Source: JADLGL01 sp963823045 (GTDB lineage: Bacteria; Pseudomonadota; Alphaproteobacteria; Rhizobiales; Kaistiaceae). Taken from it: a DNA stretch of 33,448 bases. The stretch lies in assembly GCA_963823045.1 (NCBI GenBank), contig CAWGKA010000001.1, positions 1 to 33,448 of the forward strand, written 5' to 3'. This document shows, piece by piece, positions 16,107 to 22,974 of the stretch. Below the pieces are notes generated by a model that did no database searches, had not been told where the DNA came from, and saw only the letters and a program-made list of their open reading frames with translations. Numbering within the stretch: the first letter of the stretch is position 1; every line of letters begins with the position of its first letter. The position numbers and the translations under genes were made by a program.

Positions 16107-16892
16107 ATGCGTATCCTGAAAGTACTGGCCGTTGCGGCGGCCACTTCGTTGGCGCCCACATTGGCGTTCGCTCAGCTCGGCGGCCTGGGCGGGATTGTGA
16201 ATGACACCCTCGACACCGCGGGAGACCTTCTCAACGATCCCCTGGACACCATTGGTGACACGCTCGACAACGCGACGGGCGGCACCGGCGCCGAAACCAA
16301 TACCGACACCAATGTCGGTGGCGACAACACGGATGTTGGCCTGGATGTTGGCGGTGACGGCGGTCTGACGACAACGCTCGGTCTCACGACCAGTGATGGC
16401 GGAGTCGGCGGCGACGCCTGCGTTGGCGTTGGCGGCCTCACCGTCGGTATCGGAGACTGCACCCAAGACGCGACAACGCCCGGCAGCCCTGGAACCCCCG
16501 GCAGCCCCGGAACGCCTGGTGGCGGCGGCAATGGTGGCGGCGGCAATGGCGGCGGTGGCAACGGCGGCGGCGGCAATGGCGGCGGCGGATTCGGCCCGAT
16601 CGCCGGAGTTGGCGGTGGCAATGGCCAACTCGGCGCCATTGGTGGCCCGCAGGTCTGCTTCTTCTCGGAAGCGAACTATCAGGGCTCGTCCTTCTGCGTC
16701 GGCAGCGGCGCAGTCGTGAACACGCTCGGCGCTTGGGACGGCCGCATCGCCTCCATCCTGGTGCCCGCCGGAATGTCCGTCGAGGTTTGCAGCGGCGCCG
16801 GCAGGTCCGGCGAGTGCACGATTGTCACCGAAAGCCTCCCCATCCTTTACGGCGGATGGGCGGGCGTCATCTCATACGTCGCGGTTGCCTAG
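16107..16892 (+). CDS. Secreted Gly-rich repeat protein with C-terminal beta/gamma-crystallin-like domain
   Basis: The 261-aa protein starts with a clear signal peptide (LAVAAATSLAPTLAFA, cleavage near AFA-Q). Next is an amphipathic repeat region (DTLDTAGDLLNDPLDTIGD). A Thr/Gly-rich segment follows, then a collagen-like PGSPGTPGSPGTPG and four to five GGNG units (about residues 125-165). The C-terminal 80 residues (VCFFSEANYQGSSFCVG, WDGRIASILVPAG, VEVCSGAGRSGECTIV) fit a beta/gamma-crystallin (peptidase inhibitor I36-like) fold with four Cys for two disulfides. AAGGAGAG upstream supports ATG 16107. A strong terminator follows, so it is a single-gene transcript. An extracellular or envelope role is inferred; calcium binding or protease inhibition are both known in the superfamily. 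Confidence 0.85.
   Translation: MRILKVLAVAAATSLAPTLAFAQLGGLGGIVNDTLDTAGDLLNDPLDTIGDTLDNATGGTGAETNTDTNVGGDNTDVGLDVGGDGGLTTTLGLTTSDGGVGGDACVGVGGLTVGIGDCTQDATTPGSPGTPGSPGTPGGGGNGGGGNGGGGNGGGGNGGGGFGPIAGVGGGNGQLGAIGGPQVCFFSEANYQGSSFCVGSGAVVNTLGAWDGRIASILVPAGMSVEVCSGAGRSGECTIVTESLPILYGGWAGVISYVAVA
16485..16590 (+). repeat. Coding tandem repeats (PGSPGT and GGNG units)
   Basis: Two units of an 18-bp repeat encoding PGSPGT are followed by four to five units of a 12-bp repeat of the form GGCGGCGGCAAT. Copies differ mainly at third positions, so the array is partly diverged. Such arrays change length by slippage. Confidence 0.85.
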
Positions 16893-16915
16893 CCTGCAGC
16901 TCCGCGAAAACTTGA

Positions 16916-16948
16916 GCGGGCCGCCTCTGAGGCGGCCCGCTTTTTTTT
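16916..16948 (+). terminator. Intrinsic terminator after the beta/gamma-crystallin-like gene
   Basis: GCGGGCCGCC and GGCGGCCCGC form a perfect 10-bp stem around TCTGA, followed by eight T's. Confidence 0.95.
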
Positions 16949-17139
16949 GGTTCATGGCAGCGTCGGATCGGGTGCATTCGGCGGCGGAACCGCCGCACTT
17001 GGCATATGACGATCCGCCCATTTCGCCGACATCGATCGCAACGGACGCAACACCATCGCCCGGCGGCTCAGGGTGCCATCGCGATGCTCCCCCGCGCATG
17101 AAAAAAGCTGTTTCGATCGTCTTGCAGGCCACGAGACAG

Positions 17140-17156
17140 ACACCAGATTCTGGTGT
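17140..17156. promoter_or_regulatory. Perfect 17-bp dyad, candidate operator upstream of the GNAT/ATP-grasp operon
   Basis: ACACCAGA, one T, then TCTGGTGT: two 8-base half-sites in exact inverted symmetry, 80 bases before the acetyltransferase start. No terminator function fits, as no gene ends here and no T-run follows. I do not recognise the cognate regulator. The rest of 16949-17236 shows no gene. Confidence 0.5.
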
Positions 17157-17236
17157 TCAATAGCGACCTACGCCGTTGCCCGGGCAATGCCGAGTTGCCG
17201 CCAACGCATGTGACTCTCGGCCGGTATTATTGAGGG

Positions 17237-17779
17237 ATGTCCACCACGACTTCGGACCGGCCTGCGCCCTATCTGGTGCGACCGGCCAAGATCGGCGATG
17301 TGGCCCGGTTGGCAGCAATCGAGCAGGCCTCGTTCGATCCAACGACCTATGGCGGCATGCTGATGGATGCGAGCGCCTTTCGCCGCCACGTCCTCGGCCA
17401 CAACTTTCTGTTCGTGGCGGTCCCGAACGAGCCGGGAGCCGAGGTTTGCGGCTATGCGCTCGGCTTCGTCCGCCGCGATTCTCCCTATGTTCGCTTCGTC
17501 TCGCTCGCCGTCCTGCCGGAGCATGGCGGACGCGGCGCGGCCTGGCGTCTGTTCGACGCCATTGAGGCCGCCGCCCGCGAGCATGGCTATCGCGGGGTGA
17601 GGCTGGAAATCAGAGACGACAATACGCGGCTCCTCGCCCGCTACCGCCGCGACGGCTATCGCGTCTTCGCCAACGTCCCCGGCTATTACAGCGACGGCGC
17701 CGGCGCGATCCGAATGGTCAGAGATTTCGGCCCGGCCGAGAGCGGCAGCGATGCCCGCCCGGCGCAACGCGCCCACTAG
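17237..17779 (+). CDS. GNAT family N-acetyltransferase
   Basis: The 180-aa protein is a single GNAT domain that should transfer an acyl group from acyl-CoA to an amine. The core reads VSLAVLPEHGGRGAAWRLFDAIE (about 88-110, the acetyl-CoA pyrophosphate loop; the second Gly of RGxG is Ala, which the family tolerates). The RimI-like signature DNTRLLARYRRDGYRV (128-143) comes next, then a YYSDG segment. It ends five bases before the ATP-grasp gene, so the two are almost certainly one operon. GNAT genes are known partners of RLAN-type ATP-grasp ligases, suggesting acylation of the ligase substrate or product. The true substrate is unknown. Confidence 0.85.
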   Translation: MSTTTSDRPAPYLVRPAKIGDVARLAAIEQASFDPTTYGGMLMDASAFRRHVLGHNFLFVAVPNEPGAEVCGYALGFVRRDSPYVRFVSLAVLPEHGGRGAAWRLFDAIEAAAREHGYRGVRLEIRDDNTRLLARYRRDGYRVFANVPGYYSDGAGAIRMVRDFGPAESGSDARPAQRAH

Positions 17780-17784
17780 GCGCC

Positions 17785-19241
17785 ATGTCGGACTGGCTGA
17801 TCCTCGTCGATTCCCTGCGCGACTTCGACAATGCGGCAACGCCGCATAAGCTGATCACGACGCGCGACTATCTCGCCCGGCCGCAGCTGTTCCAGGGCAG
17901 CCGGCCGAAGATCATCAACCTCTCGCGCTCCTTCGCCTATCAGAGCCGCGGTTATTACTGCTCACTGCTGGCCGAAGCGCGGGGCCATCGCGTCATCCCG
18001 ACCGTTGAGGCGATGATCGACCTCTCAGCCGCTCGCTCTACGCCCAGGCCTTGCCGGAACTCGAAGATGCACTCCTCCGTGCCGTCGGCGGCGACACGGA
18101 GGAATTGCCGAGCCGCATGTTTGTTGCCTTCGGCAGGATCGAAGGCGACAAGCGCTTCGACCGTTTCGGCCGCCTGCTGTTCGACTGGTTCCGTTGCCCT
18201 GCGCTCGAGGTGACGATCGACAAGACGGACCGCCCGGCCCTGCGTCGCCTGGCGCCCGTCCCGGTACCGCGGCTCAAGGACCAGGACCTTCGCTTCTTCC
18301 ATCAAGCCCTGCACAGCCACACCACGCGCGAATGGCGTTCGCGCAAACAGCCGACGCCGGCGCGCTACTCCATCGCCACTCTCTACGACCCGGCGGAGAA
18401 GATGCCGCCTTCGACCTTCAAGACGCTCAAGCATTGGGCGCGCGTCGCCGAGAAGCTTGGCGCCGAGGTCGAGCCGATCACGCGCAAGGATCTGGCGCGC
18501 CTTGCCGAGTTCGATGCGCTGTTCATCCGAGAGACGACGTCGATCGACAATCACACCTACCGCTTCGCCCGCCGCGCGATGCAGGAAGGAATGCCCGTCA
18601 TCGACGATCCAATCTCGATGATCCGCTGCACCAACAAGATCTACCTGCATGAGCTGATGTCGGCGAACGGCATCCCGGTCCTACCGACAATGATCATCGG
18701 CTCGGCCGGCGATCTTGGCCGCGCCGCCGACGAACTCGGCTTCCCGCTCGTCCTGAAGATTCCCGATTCATCCTTCAGCCGCGGCGTCAGCAAAGTGCAA
18801 ACGCCGGCTGAACTCGAAACGCTCGGCAAGCGCTGGCTTGCGGACACCGACCTGATCCTCGCCCAGTCCTTCGCACCGACGAGCTTCGATTGGCGTGTCG
18901 GCGTCCTCGGCGGCAAGCCTCTTTTCGTCGTGCAGTATCGTATGGCGCGCGGCCATTGGCAGATCGTGAAGCACGGCCAGGACGGCAAGGCGACCGAAGG
19001 CGGCTTCACCTCAATGAGCCTTGCGGAGGCTCCGCCCGCGGTGATCGATATCGGCCTCCGCGCTGCCCAGATGATTGGCGACGGCCTCTATGGCGTCGAT
19101 ATCAAGGAAACGCCCGACGGCATCTTCGTCGTCGAGATCAACGACAATCCGAATATCGAGCATGGCGTCGAAGATGCTGCCGAGAAGGACCGCGTCTGGG
19201 TCGAGTTGACGCGTTGGTTCATCGACCGCGTCAACGCCTGA
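17785..19241 (+). CDS. RimK-like ATP-grasp ligase with N-terminal RLAN domain, one frameshift
   Basis: ATP-grasp enzymes of this group join a carboxylate (as acyl-phosphate) to an amine. The N-terminal part (DWLILVDSLRDFDN, TTRDYLARPQ, INLSRSFAYQSRGYYCSLLAE) matches the RLAN domain found before RimK-like ATP-grasps. The C-terminal half has the ATP-binding Lys/loop FPLVLKIPDSSFSRGVSKV, GVDIKETPDG and the metal-binding VVEINDNPNIEHG (Glu-x-Asn). The frame moves back by one near 18023-18027, where IDLS continues as SRSLYAQALPELEDA; one missing base gives a protein of about 485 aa ending at TGA 19239-19241. It follows the GNAT gene by five bases and is convergent with the nuclease-like gene. Confidence 0.87.
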
Positions 19242-19247
19242 CGAGGC

Positions 19248-19769
19248 TCAGCACCAGGGCTGCCGCGATCCCGTCCATTCCCGCGCCAGCCCTTCCTGCA
19301 CGAGCATTTCGCCAAGCGATTGGCCGTCGCGAACGACGATGCGCAGCAGACGCCCATATTGATCCGTGTCGCGACCATCGGTCCACGGAGCCAGGGTGAA
19401 CGCCCCTTGGTTCAGCAACTGGTAGAGGCGGACGGTTGCCTGGTTGCCGAGGGCGGCTTCATAGGAACAGCGGGAGGGATGGGTTTCCGGCGCGTCGATA
19501 TCGGCGACGCGGACGGACTGCGTGCCGAGATAGAACGTGTCCCCATCGACGACGCAGTTGGTGAAGGGCCCGTCGCTGCACAGCGTGAAGCGCGCGCCGG
19601 ACACCGTCGCGCCCTCGACGTTGCCGGTCGGCAGCAGCAGATAGCTGCCTCCGAACAGGACCGCCATGAAGAACAGCGCGAACAACGATGACGGCCGGAA
19701 GCGCGCCGCCTTTCGCCGTGATCGATGGCGTGCACGCCGGCCTTTGTCGAAAGCGATGACGGTGGCCAA
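19248..19769 (-). CDS. Membrane-anchored thermonuclease-like (SNase) protein
   Basis: The 173-aa product has a basic N-terminus (RRARHRSRRKAARFR), one membrane helix (about 28-47) and a compact staphylococcal-nuclease domain placed outside the cytoplasm. All catalytic positions are present: VDGDT (74-78), Arg87 with IDAPET (Asp92, Glu95), and Arg140 in DQYGRLL. Three or four Cys (64, 72, 101 and the terminal 173) could form disulfides. The only in-frame start before the basic region is TTG 19769, with a weak SD. It stops seven bases from the convergent ATP-grasp gene. It probably degrades nucleic acid in the periplasm, but many alphaproteobacterial homologs have no tested activity. Confidence 0.82.
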   Translation of the reverse strand: MATVIAFDKGRRARHRSRRKAARFRPSSLFALFFMAVLFGGSYLLLPTGNVEGATVSGARFTLCSDGPFTNCVVDGDTFYLGTQSVRVADIDAPETHPSRCSYEAALGNQATVRLYQLLNQGAFTLAPWTDGRDTDQYGRLLRIVVRDGQSLGEMLVQEGLAREWTGSRQPWC

Positions 19770-19883
19770 GAATCTCGTTCCCGCGCGAATGAATGCACGG
19801 ACGATCCTTCCTGGACCGGCGTAACCAATGTCCTAACCGGGCCGCTCGAAAGCGGGCGTAAATGGGGGAAATCGAAAATGACT

Positions 19884-19901
19884 GGGGCGAGCTTCCGCCC
19901 C
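19884..19901 (+). promoter_or_regulatory. Short hairpin in the leader of the cytochrome c gene
   Basis: GGGGCG and CGCCCC form a 6-bp GC stem around AGCTTC, about 43 bases before the GTG start. With no T-run it is not an obvious terminator; function unknown. Confidence 0.3.
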
Positions 19902-19944
19902 GGATCGCATATGTTCGGGGCAACCCATGGAAATGGAGGGGCGA

Positions 19945-20289
19945 GTGAAAGCCACGAAATGGGCGCTGTTGGGCGCCGTGATGCTATGCGCCGCCTGCAG
20001 TCGGCCCGAGGTCAGCCAGAACAATGAGAGTGCGGTCAGGGGGCTGGCGCTCGTTGAGGAGAATTGCAGCCGATGCCATGCTATCGGCCAAGAAGGGCTG
20101 AGCCCGCTTCCCGCGGCGCCGCCCTTCAGGGAACTCCATCAACGTTATCCGGTGGAGGATTTGGCCGAAGCCTTGGCCGAGGGGATTACAACGGGGCACC
20201 CGGCCATGCCCGAATTCGTATTTCAACCGGCTCAGATCGAGGACGTCATCGCCTACTTGAAGACGTTGGAGACGACGCCCCCGAACTGA
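19945..20289 (+). CDS. Cytochrome c, probably membrane-tethered (monoheme)
   Basis: The 114-aa protein has a short hydrophobic leader (WALLGAVMLCAAC) whose Cys18 could be a lipidation site, although Cys at the -3 position is unusual for a lipobox. The heme c motif is CSRCH (41-45), and the distal ligand is probably Met88 in GHPAMPEF. The last helix (IEDVIAYLKTLE) is typical of class I cytochromes. GTG 19945 is chosen over ATG 19927 because GGAGG lies six bases before the GTG and would lie inside the coding region otherwise. It converges on the unknown membrane protein at 20296-20742. An electron-carrier role is clear; the partner is not. Confidence 0.87.
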   Translation: MKATKWALLGAVMLCAACSRPEVSQNNESAVRGLALVEENCSRCHAIGQEGLSPLPAAPPFRELHQRYPVEDLAEALAEGITTGHPAMPEFVFQPAQIEDVIAYLKTLETTPPN

Positions 20290-20295
20290 TCGCCG

Positions 20296-20742
20296 TTAAA
20301 CGACATGCCGGATGATGGCGAAGACAATCGCGCCGGCAGCGAGGCACAGCGGAACGGTGGTGACCAGGGCCACGGCACCAATCCCCGAGACGCGGCCGGA
20401 AGCCGTCTCGATGCCGCTGTTCAGGAAGTGCCGGAACGTGCCGTAGGGCGCTGGGCTCTTGCCGTGGCGGCGCCAGAACTTGTTGCTGTCGCGAAGCATC
20501 ATCAGCGGCACACCGAAGTAGCCGACGAAGCAAGCGACGACGATAGCCATCGAGATGCCGAAGGTGGGCTCGGTGGCAAGGAAGCCGACCCAGAAGGCCG
20601 CGACCATCAGCGCATAGGCACCGATCGCGAGGCCGAAGACGGCCGGATGAAGTTGGGTCATCGGCGGGTTGGCAACAGCCGCGCGCTCGACCTTGGTGGC
20701 GGTGGTGAAGACTTCGAAATCAGTGGTGACAACGGCGTTCAT
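20296..20742 (-). CDS. Unknown three-helix membrane protein with FNR/FixK-type promoter
   Basis: I do not recognise a named family. The 148-aa protein has a soluble N-terminus of about 30 residues. A hydrophobic pair follows (about 33-53 and 58-77), then a conserved-looking cytoplasmic loop FGVPLMMLRDSNKFWRRHGK, and a last helix (about 122-145) with the C-terminus IIRHVV. No heme or metal motif is obvious, apart from scattered His. It starts at ATG 20742 and faces away from ppx/gppA. A close FNR/FixK box with a properly spaced -10 lies upstream, so it is probably made under low oxygen. Two exported cytochromes and a heme flavoprotein lie within 7 kb. Confidence 0.78.
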   Translation of the reverse strand: MNAVVTTDFEVFTTATKVERAAVANPPMTQLHPAVFGLAIGAYALMVAAFWVGFLATEPTFGISMAIVVACFVGYFGVPLMMLRDSNKFWRRHGKSPAPYGTFRHFLNSGIETASGRVSGIGAVALVTTVPLCLAAGAIVFAIIRHVV

Positions 20743-20786
20743 TTTCGTGGCTCCGCGTTGGAACGGTCAGCGTTTCTATGAGTGGG

Positions 20787-20827
20787 AGTTTACGCACCCC
20801 TCCGAATCCCGATTTGCGCTGGATCAA
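20787..20827 (-). promoter_or_regulatory. FNR/FixK-dependent promoter for the unknown membrane protein
   Basis: On the minus strand TTGATCCAGCGCAA (20827-20814) resembles TTGAT-N4-ATCAA at eight of ten positions, with the first half-site perfect. TAAACT (20792-20787) follows after 21 bases, the spacing of a class II FNR-type promoter. The gene starts 45 bases further on. Confidence 0.62.
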
Positions 20828-20995
20828 GTTTTGGGACGGCCTGCCGCGACAAGTCGCCACGGTCGGCCAAATCGGGCCCTTTCGCCCCGCTTTGTCGCGC
20901 GCCCGCAGCTTTGCTACAGTGGCCCCAACTTGAACGAATGAGCTGCGCGCCAAGGGCACTCGTCCTCAGAGCAGCGCGGCCGGGGGTTACCGCTG

Positions 20996-22295
20996 GTGAA
21001 CACGGACGAAGCCCTGTCGGGGACAGGGCAGGAACCGTCCGCCGTGGCCGATACTCAGGCCGCGGGCGGTGATGTATTGCCTCGGCCGACCGCGCCCAAA
21101 GGCAAGCGTCGCCGGCGGCGCCGCAAGAACGGCGCATCCCAACCCGGCGCGAATGGCTCGGCTGGCGGTGTCCTGGCCTCAGCGGTCTCGGCGCAGGCGA
21201 CTCCCGCCCCCAAGGCGCGCCCCGCGCTTCCGGTAAAGCAGCGCACCTACGCCGCCCTCGATCTCGGGACCAACAATTGCCGTCTGCTCGTCGCCGTTCC
21301 TGCCGAGCACGGCTTTCGCGTCGTCGAACTCCTTCTCCCGCATCGTGCGCCTGGGGGAGGGGATCGGACACACCCGCCGCCTTTCGGAAGCCGCGATGGA
21401 ACGCGCCATTGCCGCGCTCAAGGTTTGTCACGCCAAACTGCAACGCCGTGACGTTCATCGCTCTCGCCTGATCGCGACGGAGGCATGCCGTCTCGCCGAG
21501 AACGGTCCGGAGTTCATCGCCCGCGTTCGCGAGGAGACCGGGCTCGATCTCGAGATCGTTTCGCAGGAGACAGAGGCGCGCCTTGCCGCCGCCGGTTGCG
21601 CTTCGCTCATCGATGCCTCGGCCGATGGCGCCATCCTGTTCGACATCGGCGGCGGTTCGAGCGAGTTGGTCTGGCTCGACTTCGCCCGCATGAAGGCATC
21701 GCAGTCGCGCCGCGTTTCGGATGCCATCAGGGGTTGGCAGTCGTTGCCCCTGGGCGTCGTCAGCCTCTCCGAGCGCCATGGCGGCCATCATATCGATGCG
21801 GCGGTCTTCGAAGCGATGGTGACCGAAGTGTCGGCGCTGCTCGACAACTTTCCCGGCGTAGAAGAACTCGACGCTGCCGTTGCCGCCGGCCGCATGCACA
21901 TGATCGGAACATCGGGCACGGTGACGACGCTTGCCGGCATCCACCTCGGGCTCGAGCGCTACGACCGCCGGCGTGTCGACGGCTTGTGGATGAGCGACAC
22001 GCAGATCGGCGAGATGATCGATCAATTGCGCGCCGCCGACTACGAGACCCGCGTCGCCAATCCCTGCATCGGCCGCGACCGCGCCGATCTCGTCCTCGCC
22101 GGTTGCGCCATCCTCGAAGCGGTGCGCCGCCGATGGCATTGCGAACGCATGCGCGTCGCCGACCGTGGCCTGCGCGAGGGTATCCTCGACGAGTTGATGA
22201 GCGCCGACCACGTATGGCGGAAACGCCGTCGCCGCCGTCGGCGGAAGAGCGGTGGGGCGAAGAGCCCTGTCGTGGCGGACGGCGCCAATGGCTAA
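20996..22295 (+). CDS. ppx: Ppx/GppA family phosphatase, one frameshift
   Basis: Members hydrolyse polyphosphate and/or pppGpp. The actin-like ATPase fold is marked by AALDLGTNNCRLLVA (phosphate 1 loop, about 86-100), ATEACRLAENG, FDIGGGSSELVW (phosphate 2 loop) and IGTSGTVTTLAG. Unusually, the protein is flanked by basic tails: GKRRRRRRKNG at residues 36-46, and RKRRRRRRRKSGG near the C-terminus. An extra A near 21328 breaks the frame (RVV continues as DSFSRIVRLGEG); repaired, the protein is about 432 aa. GTG 20996 has only a weak SD. The 3' end overlaps rlmE by eight bases, the usual alphaproteobacterial pairing. Ppx and GppA cannot be told apart here. Confidence 0.88.
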
Positions 22296-22974
22296 GCGCG
22301 GAACGGGCGCCCGCTCGCTCTCGGTCCGCGTCAAGACCGCCAAGGGCCGGCGTGCATCTTCGACGCGCTGGCTCGAGCGTCAGCTCAACGATCCCTACGT
22401 CGCCCGCGCCAAACGAGAAGGCTTTCGATCGCGCTCGGCCTTCAAGCTGATCGAGATCGACGACCGTTTCGAAATCCTGGGCGTCGGCAAGCGCGTCATC
22501 GATCTCGGCGCCGCGCCGGGCGGCTGGTCGCAGGTCGCGGCGCAGCGCGTGAAATCGACACCGGAGGCGCCGCTCGTTGTCGCCATTGACGTCCTGCCGA
22601 TGGACCCGATCCCCGGCGTTGTCTTCCTCGAGAAGGATTTCCTCGCCGAGGATGCGCCTGAAGCGATCCTCGCGGCGTTGGGCGGGGCGAAGGCGGACGT
22701 CGTGATGTCCGACATGGCGGCGCCGACGATCGGCCACAAGCAGACGGACGCGCTCCGCACGGCCCATCTCTATGAAGCCGCAACGACCTTCGCCATGGAA
22801 GCGCTAGCGCCTGGCGGGCATTTCCTTGCCAAGGTTTTCCGCGGCGGCGCGGAGGCTTCGTTCCTTGCCGAACTGAAGCGCAACTTCGGCACCGTCGCGC
22901 ATGTGAAGCCGAAGGCGAGCCGCCCGGAGTCGGTCGAGCTTTATCTGTTGGCCCGCGATTTCAAAGGCAGCTAG
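22288..22974 (+). CDS. rlmE: 23S rRNA (uridine-2'-O-)-methyltransferase RlmE (FtsJ/RrmJ)
   Basis: It methylates U2552 of the A-loop on the large ribosomal subunit, using SAM. The 228-aa product has the RNA-guiding SRSAFKLIEID segment, SAM loop VIDLGAAPGGWSQVAA, SDMAAPTIGHKQTD, FLAKVF and SVELYLLA. Together these carry the K-D-K-E catalytic tetrad. ATG 22288 overlaps the ppx stop by eight bases, indicating translational coupling; an ATG in frame at 22252 lies inside ppx and is not needed. The N-terminal 30 residues are Lys/Arg/Ser-rich, as in other alphaproteobacteria. The stop codon shares CTAG with that of the convergent MFS gene. Confidence 0.95.
   Translation: MAKRGTGARSLSVRVKTAKGRRASSTRWLERQLNDPYVARAKREGFRSRSAFKLIEIDDRFEILGVGKRVIDLGAAPGGWSQVAAQRVKSTPEAPLVVAIDVLPMDPIPGVVFLEKDFLAEDAPEAILAALGGAKADVVMSDMAAPTIGHKQTDALRTAHLYEAATTFAMEALAPGGHFLAKVFRGGAEASFLAELKRNFGTVAHVKPKASRPESVELYLLARDFKGS

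Noticed and set aside
16485..16590. CRISPR-like array
   Set aside because: The repeats are contiguous 12- and 18-bp coding units without spacers, inside an open, conserved frame.
20790..22343. 517-codon minus-strand open frame over ppx/gppA
   Set aside because: It is antisense to a conserved gene and rich in Arg/Gly/Ala without any motif.
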